From Paenibacillus sp. R14(2021) (GTDB taxonomy: Bacteria > Bacillota > Bacilli > Paenibacillales > Paenibacillaceae), in NCBI RefSeq assembly GCF_019431355.1, contig NZ_CP080269.1:1426001-1490000 (forward strand): a stretch of DNA of 64,000 bases, in the 5' to 3' direction. Below, one piece after another: positions 52,356 through 62,387 of this stretch. Each line of letters starts with the position of its first letter. Position 1 is the stretch's first letter. The notes beneath the pieces were generated by a model, which was given only the letters and a program-made list of their open reading frames with translations, did not search any database and was not told the origin of the DNA. A program made the position numbers and the translations under genes.

Positions 52356-54956
52356 TTACGGCGAGGTTACTGCCGTATCGTTCTTGTTCGCTTCTTCACC
52401 GCCCGGTGCTGTCGGTTGACCATTTACAGGAGTGGTACCGTCATCGGTACCGTTGTTTGTGTCGCCAGACCCTGTACCCGTATTACCGCCAGTGCCGTTG
52501 CTGCCTCCGCTGCCATTTTCGTTGCCGTTTCCAGGCTCGATAGGCTGACCGCCGTTATTCGGGTTTTGGCCCCCGTCATCCGGAGGCGTTGTACCATTGT
52601 TGCCCCCATCCGGAGGCGTACCGCCGTTATCCGGATTCTCCGTTCCGTTTCCTGGTGTCGTGCCGTCGTCGCCTCCGCTTCCATCGCCCGGCGTCCCTTG
52701 ATCCGGATTTTGCGGATCTGACGGATTGATTTGAATCTCCGGAATGTCGACCTTCAGCTTGCTCGACGGCTCGCCCTCCATATCTTTCTTCGGATCATAG
52801 GCGGTCACGTAATACTCGTAGCTCATTCCGGGAGCAATGCTCAGGTCGTCTACGCCTGTCGCATCCAGCGAATCCAGCAGCTTCGTAAATGCTGCCTCGC
52901 TCGCTTCCTTACGATAGACACGATACGTCATTCCTTCGCCCTCCACAGGGGACCAGGACAGCTGCACTCTAGCATTTTGTTCGTCGTACACCGCGTTGAA
53001 GTTCGTAATACCGATCGGCGGCTTCTCTACATGCACCTCTGCCGGCTTCGTGAAGCTGCCTTTCGGCACGCCTTTCATCGCTTCGCGCATCACCTTACCG
53101 AACATCGCGGCAGACTGCTCGCTGCTTCGCTTGATCATATGATCTTTATCGGTATGATCATAGCCCATCCATACCACGGCTGTCCATTCCGGTGTATAAC
53201 CAGCGAACCAGGCATCGCGATTGTAGCCGTTCTTCACGCCGGGAACCCCGTTCTGCGTCGTACCGGTCTTACCGGCGACAGGCCTGTCAATACGGGCATT
53301 TACCCCGGTGCCGCCCTTCTCGAGAACGCCTTGCATAAGCTCTGTCATGTAGTAGGAGGTGGAAGGCTTCATCACCTGTTCAGAAGTCGGCGCATTGTAT
53401 TCGTACAGCGACGTATCATCTTTATCTGTAATTTTGACCAATGCATGCGGATCGACGGTTTTGCCGTCATTCGCGAACGCGCTGTAAGCCTTTGCCATCT
53501 GGTAAGGCGTAACGCCGTACGTCAAACCGCCAAGCCCGATCGCCAAATTGCGATCCTTCGTTTTATCCAGCTCGAAGCCGAGATTTTCCGCAAAAGCCAA
53601 ACCGGTTTTGACGCCCATCTCATTCAAGAGCCAGACCGCAGAGGCATTCCGCGATTCTTTAATGGACTGCTCCATCGAAACAGGACCGATATACTTGACC
53701 CTGTTGCTGTCTCTCGGACAGTAGCTGCCATAGCAGGTTTTCACGTCTTGCAGAATCGACCACGGAAAATAATCGCCGGTCTCGATCGCCGGTCCATATA
53801 CCGTTATCGGTTTAAAAGAGGAACCCGGCTGACGCGGAATCAGCACCCGATTCGTACCTTTGTTCGCATAGTCCCGACCGCCGACAAGACCTTGGATTTC
53901 GCCGGAGCGGTGATCTACGATGATCATCGCGCCCTGCTCCTTCTGCGCGTCGACGCTCTTCTCGAAATTGTTGTCGTCTTCGAATTCCCGCTCCATGACA
54001 GACTGTGCCTGCGTGTTAAGCGTCGTAAAGATCTTGTAGCCGCCGATGCGCATCTGCTCTTCGGTCAGGCCGCTGACCCGTTCGGCTTCGTCCAAGGCGT
54101 AATCAATGAAAGCCGTATAGGTTTCTGTATTTTTGTCCTGCTCGACCGGCTCGTATTTAACGGCCTTCGCCTCGTCCATTTGTGCTTTCGTGATATACCC
54201 TTGATCGAACATCAGCTGCAGGACGACTGCCCGCCGCTCCATCGATTTTTCCGGGTTTTTGATCGGATTATACGTTGACGGTGCTTTGGGGATTGCGGCA
54301 AGGGTCGCCATCTGCCACAGCTTCAAATCCTTCAGGTCGGTATTGAAATATAACTCTGCTGCTGCTTTGACCCCATAGGCGCTCTTCCCGAAATAAATCC
54401 GATTCAGGTACATCGTTATGATTTCGTCCTTCGTCTTCTTATGCTCCAGCGCAACCGCGATGGAAGCTTCCGTCGCTTTGCGGAACGGTGTTTTGTCGGA
54501 CGAGAGAAATAAATTTTTCGCCAGTTGCTGCGTAATCGTACTTCCGCCTTCTACCGCGCTGCGGGCAACGACGTCCTTCACGAGCGCGCGGCCGATCGAC
54601 CATAGATCGATACCGGAATGCTTCTCGAAGCGTTGGTCTTCCGTTGCGATAACGGCATCGCGCATCAGCTCCGGAATTTCGGCAAACTCCACGTTCTCGC
54701 GGTTCGCGCCGAGCCTTGTCACTTCTTTTCCTTGTCCGTCGTAGATCGTGGAAGCTTCCGGAAGAATCAATTTATCTTGATTCTCGGACAAAATCCTTTC
54801 CCCGTTCAAAATAATGAGCATATAGCCAATGATCCCGCACACGACAGCGATCGCTGCCGTAAAAAACAGCCATACGGCTAATTTGCGTTTTTTGTTTTTC
54901 TTCTTCGGTTTCTTCTCCGTTCGCTTGGTATTCGCTTTGCGCGGTCCTACAGCCAT
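52356..54956 (-). CDS. ponA: Class A penicillin-binding protein with FN3 domain and Gly/Asn-rich tail
   Basis: A bifunctional peptidoglycan glycosyltransferase/transpeptidase, 866 residues. After a Lys-rich cytoplasmic N terminus and membrane segment (LAVWLFFTAAIAVVCGIIGYM), the GT51 domain has VIATEDQRFEKHSG and GGSTITQQLAKNL; the transpeptidase has PGSSFKPI (Ser-x-x-Lys), SRN and KTGTT. An FN3 domain follows (about 680-760), then ~120 residues of Gly/Asn/Asp/Pro low complexity ending at the C terminus. ATG at 54956 behind GGAGGGG. The tail probably spans the wall. Confidence 0.95.
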   Translation of the reverse strand: MAVGPRKANTKRTEKKPKKKNKKRKLAVWLFFTAAIAVVCGIIGYMLIILNGERILSENQDKLILPEASTIYDGQGKEVTRLGANRENVEFAEIPELMRDAVIATEDQRFEKHSGIDLWSIGRALVKDVVARSAVEGGSTITQQLAKNLFLSSDKTPFRKATEASIAVALEHKKTKDEIITMYLNRIYFGKSAYGVKAAAELYFNTDLKDLKLWQMATLAAIPKAPSTYNPIKNPEKSMERRAVVLQLMFDQGYITKAQMDEAKAVKYEPVEQDKNTETYTAFIDYALDEAERVSGLTEEQMRIGGYKIFTTLNTQAQSVMEREFEDDNNFEKSVDAQKEQGAMIIVDHRSGEIQGLVGGRDYANKGTNRVLIPRQPGSSFKPITVYGPAIETGDYFPWSILQDVKTCYGSYCPRDSNRVKYIGPVSMEQSIKESRNASAVWLLNEMGVKTGLAFAENLGFELDKTKDRNLAIGLGGLTYGVTPYQMAKAYSAFANDGKTVDPHALVKITDKDDTSLYEYNAPTSEQVMKPSTSYYMTELMQGVLEKGGTGVNARIDRPVAGKTGTTQNGVPGVKNGYNRDAWFAGYTPEWTAVVWMGYDHTDKDHMIKRSSEQSAAMFGKVMREAMKGVPKGSFTKPAEVHVEKPPIGITNFNAVYDEQNARVQLSWSPVEGEGMTYRVYRKEASEAAFTKLLDSLDATGVDDLSIAPGMSYEYYVTAYDPKKDMEGEPSSKLKVDIPEIQINPSDPQNPDQGTPGDGSGGDDGTTPGNGTENPDNGGTPPDGGNNGTTPPDDGGQNPNNGGQPIEPGNGNENGSGGSNGTGGNTGTGSGDTNNGTDDGTTPVNGQPTAPGGEEANKNDTAVTSP

Positions 54957-55063
54957 AAGCAAGGTCCCCTCCAAATTGGAAACGCGGATGATACGCTTCT
55001 CTCTATTTATACCCTATATGAGTAACCGGCAACGGGGAGCGTGAAACATGATATCCCGTCAAT

Positions 55064-55102
55064 AAAAAGAACAACCCCGCACGTCGCAAGGGTTGCTCTT
55101 TC
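55064..55102 (-). terminator. Terminator after hfq
   Basis: AAAGAACAACCC/GGGTTG-TCTTT hairpin followed by TTTTTA on the minus strand; it closes the mutS-mutL-miaA-hfq unit. Confidence 0.85.
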
Positions 55103-55164
55103 GTGCCGATATCCAATTAAACGTAACATGCTTAGAAAAGGTTTCATCGCATGCTCTCCGGTAG

Positions 55165-55404
55165 TTACGCGTCGTTGTCTTGCACCTGCATGAGCGAAAC
55201 ATTACGTTGCGGGGTAAACGTCGAAATAGCATGCTTGTACACCATTTGCTGGCGGCCTTCGCTGTCAATGACGATCGTGAAATTGTCAAAGGCTTTAATG
55301 ACACCGCGAATTTGGAAACCGTTCGTTAAATAGACGGTTACCGGCACGCTGTCTTTGCGAAGTTGATTCAGAAACGTATCTTGAATGTTGATAGATTTGT
55401 TCAT
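55165..55404 (-). CDS. hfq: RNA chaperone Hfq
   Basis: A ring-forming Sm-like protein that binds small RNAs and mRNAs. The 79 residues show the two Sm motifs: [21 protein letters not shown] and the YKHAIST signature near residue 55. The C-terminal tail is short, as in Firmicutes. Its ATG overlaps the miaA stop (ATGA). Next to miaA, as in many bacteria. Confidence 0.97.
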   Translation of the reverse strand: MNKSINIQDTFLNQLRKDSVPVTVYLTNGFQIRGVIKAFDNFTIVIDSEGRQQMVYKHAISTFTPQRNVSLMQVQDNDA

Positions 55405-56408
55405 TGCGCGTTACCCCCATCGTCAAAAGGTTGGTTAATAGTATATTCAAGTTCCATCCTAAACTTTCCTGCTATTATACCATGAATTGTTTGCAAATTC
55501 TCGTTAAAATTTTCACCGCAATCGATCCAGTGAATGTCGTTCATGTGCCTGAACCAGGACAACTGGCGCTTCGCGAAGTGCCGCGTGTCGCGTTTCAGCA
55601 GCTCAACGGCCGACTCCAGCGTCATATGACCTTGTAAATAAAGCACGATTTCCTTATACCCCAATCCATGCATGGAAACGGCATCCCCCGGAACGCCCTG
55701 TTCCAGCAAACCGCGAACTTCTTCCACCAAGCCTTCTTCGATCATGGCATCGACTCGTTCATTGATACGGGCGTAAAGCACAGCACGGTCCATGGTCAAG
55801 CCGATGATACAGAGTTCGTAAGGAGAGGTCTTTTTCTGTCCTTCCAGCTGCCGGGAAACTGTGGATCCCGTCAAATGGTAGACCTCCAACGCGCGGATGA
55901 CGCGGCGCTGATCATTGGGATGCAGCCGCTGCGCCGCCTCCGGATCTACGGCGCGCAGCTTGTCATGAAGGGCTTCGGCACCTTGATTCAGCGCATAGAG
56001 ACGCATTTCCTCGCGAAAGGCATCATCCGATCCCACTTCCGCGAATTCGTAAGCGTAGGCGACGGACTCCACGTAAAGCCCCGTTCCCCCTACGATAAAA
56101 GGCAGCTTGCCCCGGCTTTGTATAGCCGGGATCAGGGCGGCGCAGCGCTCCTGAAACTCTGCAACCGAGAACGGATGCACCGGATCGCAAATATCGATGA
56201 GGTGATGCGGGATGCCCTCCCGCTCCTCAGGTTTGATTTTGGCCGTGCCGATATCCATGCCCTTGTACACTTGAATGGAATCGCCGGAAATGATCTCCGC
56301 GTTCCATGCTTTGGCAAGGTCCAGGCTCATCCTCGTTTTGCCGACGGCAGTCGGTCCGATCAGCACGAGCAGCTTCGGCTTGGCGCTATCGTTTGATGCT
56401 GAGCTCAT
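55401..56408 (-). CDS. miaA: tRNA dimethylallyltransferase
   Basis: Adds a dimethylallyl group to A37 of tRNAs reading UNN codons. The 335 residues contain the P-loop [57 protein letters not shown] and [13 protein letters not shown] chose ATG at 56408, which overlaps the upstream methyltransferase stop (ATGA); the longer frame upstream overlaps that gene and lacks family similarity. Confidence 0.97.
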   Translation of the reverse strand: MSSASNDSAKPKLLVLIGPTAVGKTRMSLDLAKAWNAEIISGDSIQVYKGMDIGTAKIKPEEREGIPHHLIDICDPVHPFSVAEFQERCAALIPAIQSRGKLPFIVGGTGLYVESVAYAYEFAEVGSDDAFREEMRLYALNQGAEALHDKLRAVDPEAAQRLHPNDQRRVIRALEVYHLTGSTVSRQLEGQKKTSPYELCIIGLTMDRAVLYARINERVDAMIEEGLVEEVRGLLEQGVPGDAVSMHGLGYKEIVLYLQGHMTLESAVELLKRDTRHFAKRQLSWFRHMNDIHWIDCGENFNENLQTIHGIIAGKFRMELEYTINQPFDDGGNAQ

Positions 56409-57175
56409 GATGGCAGAATCACTCCGTATGCAATTTTGTTTCTGTGGCGGCGCTGGAAGCCAAGACGCTGGAACTCGCCGCTGTCCCCGTGCTCCTTGAG
56501 CACGACGCATTTACGGGCGACGCGAAGCGCTTCCCGAATGGATGCTTCGCTGAGCGCGGAGCTGTTCGCCAGTCCTCTTAGCGGCGCAAGCGCCGAAGAA
56601 TCGTGCAGCGGCTGGCGGAACATCGGATCGAAATAAACGATGTCCGCGCTCTTGTCCGGCTGCGCGGACAGGTAGCTGAGATGATCGATGCACTGCATCT
56701 GAATGCGGCGCAGCGCCTCGTTGACATCTCCGTGCTCAGTATGATAGCTGCGCAGCCCTTCGCGAACGACGGTATACAGCATCCGCTCGCTCTCCAAGGC
56801 TGTCACGGATCCTGCTTTCCCCGCTGCATACGCAAACACGATGGCATCCGAGCCGAGTCCTGCCGTACAATCAATCACGACATCGCCTGGCTGGCAGCCG
56901 GTCAGCGTAATGAGCGGGTCGCTCTCGCCTTTGCGCATCCGTTTGACGCGGACGTAAGCCATGCTGGGATGAAAATACAGCGGCTCCTCCGAATTCTCAT
57001 AATAGCGCAGTCCACGATCGTCTGCAACAAGGAGGCAGGAATCCTCGTATTTCTGCTTTAGCAGCTGCAGCGAGTCTTGTTTGCGCGGTACGTAACGGCC
57101 TCCCAGCTCCTCGGCGATCCCCTGCGCGTAGTGAATCTGCTCCTCGGATGGCTTCTGCGGCGTCGACACGATCAT
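56405..57175 (-). CDS. Class I SAM-dependent methyltransferase (RsmJ-like)
   Basis: A 256-residue methyltransferase. GDVVIDCTAGLGSDAIVFAYAAG is the SAM-binding motif I of the RsmJ-like group, and VYFDPMFRQPLHDSSAL resembles the D-P-M-F catalytic strand of 16S rRNA G1516 methyltransferase. I chose ATG at 57175, overlapping the mutL stop (ATGA). It is found between mutL and miaA, so a tRNA/rRNA modification role fits its neighbours. The exact target is inferred. Confidence 0.85.
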   Translation of the reverse strand: MIVSTPQKPSEEQIHYAQGIAEELGGRYVPRKQDSLQLLKQKYEDSCLLVADDRGLRYYENSEEPLYFHPSMAYVRVKRMRKGESDPLITLTGCQPGDVVIDCTAGLGSDAIVFAYAAGKAGSVTALESERMLYTVVREGLRSYHTEHGDVNEALRRIQMQCIDHLSYLSAQPDKSADIVYFDPMFRQPLHDSSALAPLRGLANSSALSEASIREALRVARKCVVLKEHGDSGEFQRLGFQRRHRNKIAYGVILPS

Positions 57176-59412
57176 GACATCACCCGCTTGAACATCTTCT
57201 CCAGCTGGTAGGTTGTCATATGAACGACGATCGGTCGGCCGTGCGGGCAGGTGTACGGCTGCATACAGGAAGCGAGCCTTCTTAACAAGCCTTCCCCTTC
57301 TTCGCGCGTCAGCCGGTCGTTCGCTTTGATCGACGCCTTGCATGAGCACATAATGGCCGATTTCTCGCGCAGCTTGCCGACGTCAATCGCGCCTCGCTCT
57401 TGCAGCAGCCAGTCCGCCATTTCCTCGATGACGTCGCCTTCGTCGCCTGCAGGCAGCCACTCCGGGTATGCGCGAACAAGAAAGGTGTTCGAACCGAAAG
57501 GCTCGAGCTCGACGCCCGCTTCTTGCAGCAGATGAAGCTTGCTTTGGAGCGCGTCAGCCTCTGTCGGCGTAAATTCCAGCGTCAGCGGAACCAGCAGCTG
57601 CTGGCTCGCCTGTTCCGGCCGGCTGAATTTATCCAGATAGTATTCATAATTGATCCGCTCGTGCGCGGCATGCTGATCAATCAGAAACAGCCCTTCCTCG
57701 TTCTGTGCGACGATGTACGTCCCATGAAGCTGGCCGATCCAGTAGAGCTCAGGAAATGCCGGTGATGCAGGGTCAATGTCGCGATGAGGCGAATCAACGA
57801 CGGGAGCGGCCGGCTCAGGCTGCTTATCGATAGGCTGATACACGGTATGGCCCGCGGTCGGATGGGTATAGCCGGTTTCCGCCGATTCTCTTGCGCTCCA
57901 CTCCCGATTCTGCCCGCTTGGAGGCGCATAGAGCCGTTCTGTCGCGTCCTTCGGAACAGACGCCGATCTGGCGCTTTGCCATTCCTGCTGCGACTGACTT
58001 CTGGCCGGCAAGCCCGCTGGCCGAAGCGAAGAGGATGAGCCCGTTACCCGCTCCGCGTTGAACGGAGCTGTTTGGGAGCTCTCCGACGTATGAGCACAAC
58101 CGAAATCCGAAGAAGCGAATGCGTCCTCCGTTCGGCTGCCGAACGATTGTTCTGCTTTGTCAAGCGCGGCCGCCACCTCGGCTGCGGACAGTTTGCCGGC
58201 AGCATCAGCTGGCCGATTCAGAGATGGTCGTTCTGCCTGCGGCGTCGTTTGGAATAACGGCATGTTGGCCGCGGACGATGGCGAAGCATACGGATTGGCA
58301 GCGATGACCGGAGAGACGGCTTGGCCGTCAGATCCCGCTGGCTCAGGCTGATGAAACGAAATCCGGTCTTGAATGAAAGCCGGCTTCGAACGCTCGGTCG
58401 GCGATGCCGGACCGGGAATATGACGCTGCTTGCCGAGCGCGCGTCTGATGGCGTCCTCAATAAATTCGCGCAGTTCCGCCTCTTTGCTGAATCGAACTTC
58501 CATCTTGGAAGGATGGACGTTGACATCCAGCAGGGACGGGTGCATACCCAATTCAAGCACGGCGAGGGGAAAGCGGTTAATCGGAAGCAGCGTATGATAC
58601 GCCTGCATCATCGCTTGATTCAGCACAAAGCTCCGGATATATCGACCGTTCACAACAACAGTGATGCCATTGCGGTTCGAACGGGTTTGTTCCGGCTTGG
58701 AAATGTAGCCGCGCAGCTCGTAGTCTGGATGTTCCCCTTCGACCGCCAGCATCGCTTTGGCTGTCGCCGTGCCGTAAATCGCGGCGAACGTCTGAAGCCG
58801 GTCTCCGCTGCCGAGCGTGCGCAGCAAGGTGTTACCGTTATGCTTCAGCGTGAAAGCAATGCCGGGATGCGCCAAGGCCAGCCGGTTCACGTAATCGGCG
58901 ATATGGCCAAGCTCGGTTTGAATCGTTTTCATATATTTCAGCCGTGCCGGCGTGTTGTAGAACAGCTCCCGCACGCTGATATCCGTGCCTTGCGGAGCGT
59001 TCGACTCCTCGTTGACGACGATCGTGCCGCCTTCGATTACGAGCCTGCGGCCGAGTCCGCTCTTGTCCGGCGCTGAGATGCATTCTACCTTGGCTACGGC
59101 CGCGATACTTGGCAGCGCCTCGCCCCGGAAGCCAAGGCTGGCGATCCGGAACAAATCCTTACTGGAGGATATTTTACTCGTCGCGTGCCGGTAGAAGGCC
59201 GTCTCGATATCGTCGCCTTCGATCCCCGTGCCATCGTCGGTTACGCGAATGAGCGACAAACCGCCCTCCTCGATGACGATATCAATCGTGGAGCTGCCGG
59301 CGTCGACGGCGTTCTCAACGAGCTCCTTCACAACGGAAGAAGGCCGTTCCACAACCTCGCCGGCAGCGATTTGGTTGGCTAGCTGCTCATCCAAAATCCG
59401 GATTTTGCTCAT
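57172..59412 (-). CDS. mutL: DNA mismatch repair protein MutL
   Basis: The endonuclease that nicks the new strand in mismatch repair. The 746 residues open with the GHKL ATPase (AAGEVVERPSSVVKELVENAVDAG, DDGTGIEGDDI, ATSKISS, LGFRGEALPSIA). A long poorly conserved Ser/Ala/Pro-rich linker (about 340-560) precedes the dimerisation domain with the metal motif DQHAAHERINYEYY and the C-terminal CPHGRP, which together give endonuclease activity. ATG at 59412 follows AAAGGGTGA. Cotranscribed with mutS. Confidence 0.97.
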   Translation of the reverse strand: MSKIRILDEQLANQIAAGEVVERPSSVVKELVENAVDAGSSTIDIVIEEGGLSLIRVTDDGTGIEGDDIETAFYRHATSKISSSKDLFRIASLGFRGEALPSIAAVAKVECISAPDKSGLGRRLVIEGGTIVVNEESNAPQGTDISVRELFYNTPARLKYMKTIQTELGHIADYVNRLALAHPGIAFTLKHNGNTLLRTLGSGDRLQTFAAIYGTATAKAMLAVEGEHPDYELRGYISKPEQTRSNRNGITVVVNGRYIRSFVLNQAMMQAYHTLLPINRFPLAVLELGMHPSLLDVNVHPSKMEVRFSKEAELREFIEDAIRRALGKQRHIPGPASPTERSKPAFIQDRISFHQPEPAGSDGQAVSPVIAANPYASPSSAANMPLFQTTPQAERPSLNRPADAAGKLSAAEVAAALDKAEQSFGSRTEDAFASSDFGCAHTSESSQTAPFNAERVTGSSSSLRPAGLPARSQSQQEWQSARSASVPKDATERLYAPPSGQNREWSARESAETGYTHPTAGHTVYQPIDKQPEPAAPVVDSPHRDIDPASPAFPELYWIGQLHGTYIVAQNEEGLFLIDQHAAHERINYEYYLDKFSRPEQASQQLLVPLTLEFTPTEADALQSKLHLLQEAGVELEPFGSNTFLVRAYPEWLPAGDEGDVIEEMADWLLQERGAIDVGKLREKSAIMCSCKASIKANDRLTREEGEGLLRRLASCMQPYTCPHGRPIVVHMTTYQLEKMFKRVMS

Positions 59413-59428
59413 GAACGTCACCCTTTAA

Positions 59429-59509
59429 AAGTTTTTTGCGATACTACTTGAATACGCTTCGGAGCTAGCAAAAAACTTGCATCGGAAGCATAAGCTTAGA
59501 TTTTTGCAA
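59429..59509. repeat. Inverted-repeat cluster between mutS and mutL
   Basis: AAGTTTTTTGC (59429-59439) is inverted as GCAAAAAACTT (59468-59478), and a third related copy TTTTTGCAAGTT lies near 59501-59512. GCTTCGGAGC and ATCGGAAGC between them look like degenerate copies of one unit. It fills the 98-base gap and could fold in the mutSL mRNA; the role is unknown. Confidence 0.4.
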
Positions 59510-59510
59510 G

Positions 59511-62303
59511 TTACTCGTTCAGCTTCAGCTTCATATCATTCAGCCACTGCATCGCCTGCATCGGCGTCAGGTTGAACAAGTCCAGCTTCCGCAGCTGATC
59601 GGCCAGCTGCTCCGCACGCGGGCTTCCTTTGCGAGCCTTAGCGTTATCGGCCGGTGCCGGCTCCTCGAAGATCGAGAGCTGCACCACTCCGGCTGCCGCA
59701 GACAAATCGGCTGATTGATTTTCAAGCGCCGGAGCTGCGTATATAGATGCTGATTCCGCCGCCGCCAAGGCAGCCGCTCCCGAAGGGCCGGAATTCGGCT
59801 CGATACGTCGTTCACCTGCTGCGCTTGTTACAATTCCAGCCGCGGCTGCCGTTTGTTCACGAGTCACAATCGCAGTTGGCAGCAGCGTTGCAGCCGCCGC
59901 CATTTCGAGCTTCGTATGCGAATCAAGCAGCGCGTACGCGCGCGTAATAATGCTGCCTGGCAATCCGGCGAGCTGCGCGCAATAGATGCCGTAGCTGCTG
60001 CCGGCTGCACCGGGCACAAGCTTGCGCAGAAACGTAACGTTATCGCCGGTTTCCTGTACAGCCATGCACGCGTTCGCCAGATGAGGCAGCGTATCTCCCA
60101 AATGCGCAAGCTCATGAAAATGCGTCGACACAAGCGCTTTGCAGCCCACTTCGTGGTGCACGAACTCGATTACCGCCTGGGCGATTGCCATGCCTTCGCC
60201 GGTAGACGTGCCACGGCCAAGCTCGTCGATAATGACCAAGCTTTGCGAAGTCGCTTTCTCCGTCATAATTTGAATGTCTTTCATCTCGACCATGAACGTG
60301 CTTTGACCGCCGATGAGATCGTCCGCCGCTCCTATTCGCGTGAAGATCCGGTCGATCAGCGGCACCTCCGCTTGCTTCGCAGGAACAAAGCAGCCGATTT
60401 GCGCCATGATACTCACAAGCGCTACTTGGCGCATGTATGTGCTCTTGCCGGCCATGTTGGGGCCGGTAATAAGGAGCATGGAAGCATCGCTACCGCCGTC
60501 CTTCGTCAGTCTGGTATCATTCGCGATAAATGCCGCGCCTTCCATAACGGCTTCAACGACAGGATGGCGCCCCTCCACAGCGACGAAATTATAGCCCTCC
60601 GTCACAGTTGGCTTCACATAGCGCTGTTCACCGCTTACGGTCGCGAGCGATTGGAACACATCAAGCGCCGCCAGTACTTCAGCAAGCTTCTGCAGCCGGT
60701 GCAGGTGCACGGTTAGATGCTCACGAAGCTCCACGAATTTGGCGTATTCGAGATCGACCATTTTCTCTTCCGCTTCGAGGATAAGCGATTCCTTCTCCTT
60801 CAGCTCCGGCGTCACGTAACGTTCCGCGTTGGTCAACGTCTGCTTGCGCTCATACCGGCCTTCCGGGAGGCTGCCGACATTGGCTTTGGACACTTCCAAA
60901 TAATAGCCGAACACTTTGTTGTAGCCGATCTTCAGCGACTTGATTCCTGTCGCTTCCCGCTCCTTGCGCTCAAGCTCCGCAAGCCATCTCTTCCCGTTCA
61001 CGCTTGCTTCGCGCAGCTCATCCAGATACGCGTCGTATCCCGAACGAATCAATCCGCCTTCCCTTACGGAAACCGGCGGCTCGTCCACGATGACCGTCTC
61101 GATCATCGCGGCCAAATCGGCACAGTCATCCACGCCGGCAACCAGCTTGCGAAGCGTTGTGGAATCCGAATCCGCGCATAAGGCGGTAAGCGCCGGTACA
61201 TGCTGAAGCGAAGTCTTCAGCGCATTAAGATCCCGGCCGTTCGCGCTGCCATAGGCAACGCGGCCGACAAGCCGCTCCAGATCGTAGATTTCATTCAGCT
61301 CGGTACGAAGCTCGTCGCGCAGGATGAAGCTGTGGTACAGCTTGTCCACCGCTTCAAGCCGCTCATCGATCGCCGGCTTCGAGAGCAAGGGCTTATCGAT
61401 CCATCTGCGCAGCAGCCGGGCTCCCATCGACGTTCTCGTGCGGTCGAGCAGCCACAGCAGCGACCCTTTCTTGCTTCGGTCGCGAACCGTTTCCGTCAGC
61501 TCCAGGTTGCGGCGCGTGAAGGGATCAAGAATCATATATTGATTCGGCTCATACACCGAAATTCTGCGTACATGGCCAAGCGAACGCTTCTGCGTCTCGT
61601 CGAGATAGCCCGTCAGCAAGCTGACCGCACGATGCCTTGCCGGAGCGAGCGCCTCAAGCTCCAATTGGCTGAACTGCTGCTCGAGCCGGTCCGCCTGCAT
61701 TGGCGCTCTATCCGTGAACAGCACGGGCCGGTTCCATCCTGACGCAGCGGGACGAAGCCATTCGAGCGCGGAGGCATCGCCGACGACTTCCGAAGGATGA
61801 TACACGTTGACCTCGTCAAGCAGCGCATCCGCACCCGCGGAGAAGGAGGTCACGTACAGCTCGCCCGTCGTCAGGTCGCAGGCCGCGACGCCGTAAACGC
61901 CGCTTAGCTCCGAGACGGAGACGATGAAATTGTTCGCTTTCTCCGTAAGTGACTTACTCTCCATCACAGTTCCCGGCGTAACGACGCGAATAATTTCCCG
62001 TCTGACGACCCCTTTGGCTGCTGCCGGATCCTCGACCTGCTCACAAATCGCAACTTTATAGCCTTTTTCAATCAGTCTAGCTATGTAGCCTTCGGCGGAA
62101 TGGTAGGGAACGCCGCACATCGGAATTTTCTTGTCGCCGCCGCCTTCCCGTCCCGTTAAGGTGATTTCAAGGTCTCTCGACGCATGGATCGCATCGTCAA
62201 AAAACATTTCATAGAAGTCGCCGAGACGGAAAAACAAAATCGCATCGCGCGCGCCTTCCTTAATCGCCAAATATTGCTGAATCATGGGGGTATATGCAGT
62301 CAT
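59511..62303 (-). CDS. mutS: DNA mismatch repair protein MutS
   Basis: Recognises base mismatches and small loops. The 930 residues begin with the mismatch-binding domain (LFFRLGDFYEMFFDDA, with the Phe-x-Glu wedge), then connector and lever domains, and the ATPase: Walker A LITGPNMAGKSTYMRQVAL, LVIIDELGRGTSTGEG, STHFHELAHL. A C-terminal Ala-rich extension precedes the final LFNLTPMQAMQWLNDM helix, which in related proteins mediates tetramer formation. ATG at 62303 follows AGGAGGGG. First gene of the mutS-mutL-MTase-miaA-hfq unit. Confidence 0.98.
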   Translation of the reverse strand: MTAYTPMIQQYLAIKEGARDAILFFRLGDFYEMFFDDAIHASRDLEITLTGREGGGDKKIPMCGVPYHSAEGYIARLIEKGYKVAICEQVEDPAAAKGVVRREIIRVVTPGTVMESKSLTEKANNFIVSVSELSGVYGVAACDLTTGELYVTSFSAGADALLDEVNVYHPSEVVGDASALEWLRPAASGWNRPVLFTDRAPMQADRLEQQFSQLELEALAPARHRAVSLLTGYLDETQKRSLGHVRRISVYEPNQYMILDPFTRRNLELTETVRDRSKKGSLLWLLDRTRTSMGARLLRRWIDKPLLSKPAIDERLEAVDKLYHSFILRDELRTELNEIYDLERLVGRVAYGSANGRDLNALKTSLQHVPALTALCADSDSTTLRKLVAGVDDCADLAAMIETVIVDEPPVSVREGGLIRSGYDAYLDELREASVNGKRWLAELERKEREATGIKSLKIGYNKVFGYYLEVSKANVGSLPEGRYERKQTLTNAERYVTPELKEKESLILEAEEKMVDLEYAKFVELREHLTVHLHRLQKLAEVLAALDVFQSLATVSGEQRYVKPTVTEGYNFVAVEGRHPVVEAVMEGAAFIANDTRLTKDGGSDASMLLITGPNMAGKSTYMRQVALVSIMAQIGCFVPAKQAEVPLIDRIFTRIGAADDLIGGQSTFMVEMKDIQIMTEKATSQSLVIIDELGRGTSTGEGMAIAQAVIEFVHHEVGCKALVSTHFHELAHLGDTLPHLANACMAVQETGDNVTFLRKLVPGAAGSSYGIYCAQLAGLPGSIITRAYALLDSHTKLEMAAAATLLPTAIVTREQTAAAAGIVTSAAGERRIEPNSGPSGAAALAAAESASIYAAPALENQSADLSAAAGVVQLSIFEEPAPADNAKARKGSPRAEQLADQLRKLDLFNLTPMQAMQWLNDMKLKLNE

Positions 62304-62360
62304 ACGGCCCCTCCTATATAAATTTGCGTGAATGAAACACCAGAACTTCATTATAACAGA

Positions 62361-62387
62361 AAAGCGCCCCCTCATGGAGCGCCCCTG
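62361..62387 (-). terminator. Terminator after the amidoligase gene
   Basis: On the minus strand GCGCTCC and GGGGCGC pair around a short loop, followed by TTTTCTG, immediately after the stop codon. Confidence 0.7.

Noticed and set aside
52356-52720. Repetitive GC-rich stretch at the ponA 3' end as a possible repeat element
   Set aside because: It codes in frame for the Gly/Asn/Pro tail, and the units are short and irregular.
52731-54278. A 515-residue open frame on the plus strand opposite ponA
   Set aside because: It lies wholly inside a well-supported penicillin-binding protein gene, has no ribosome site or recognisable domain, and has the His/Arg/Ile-rich composition of an antisense shadow.
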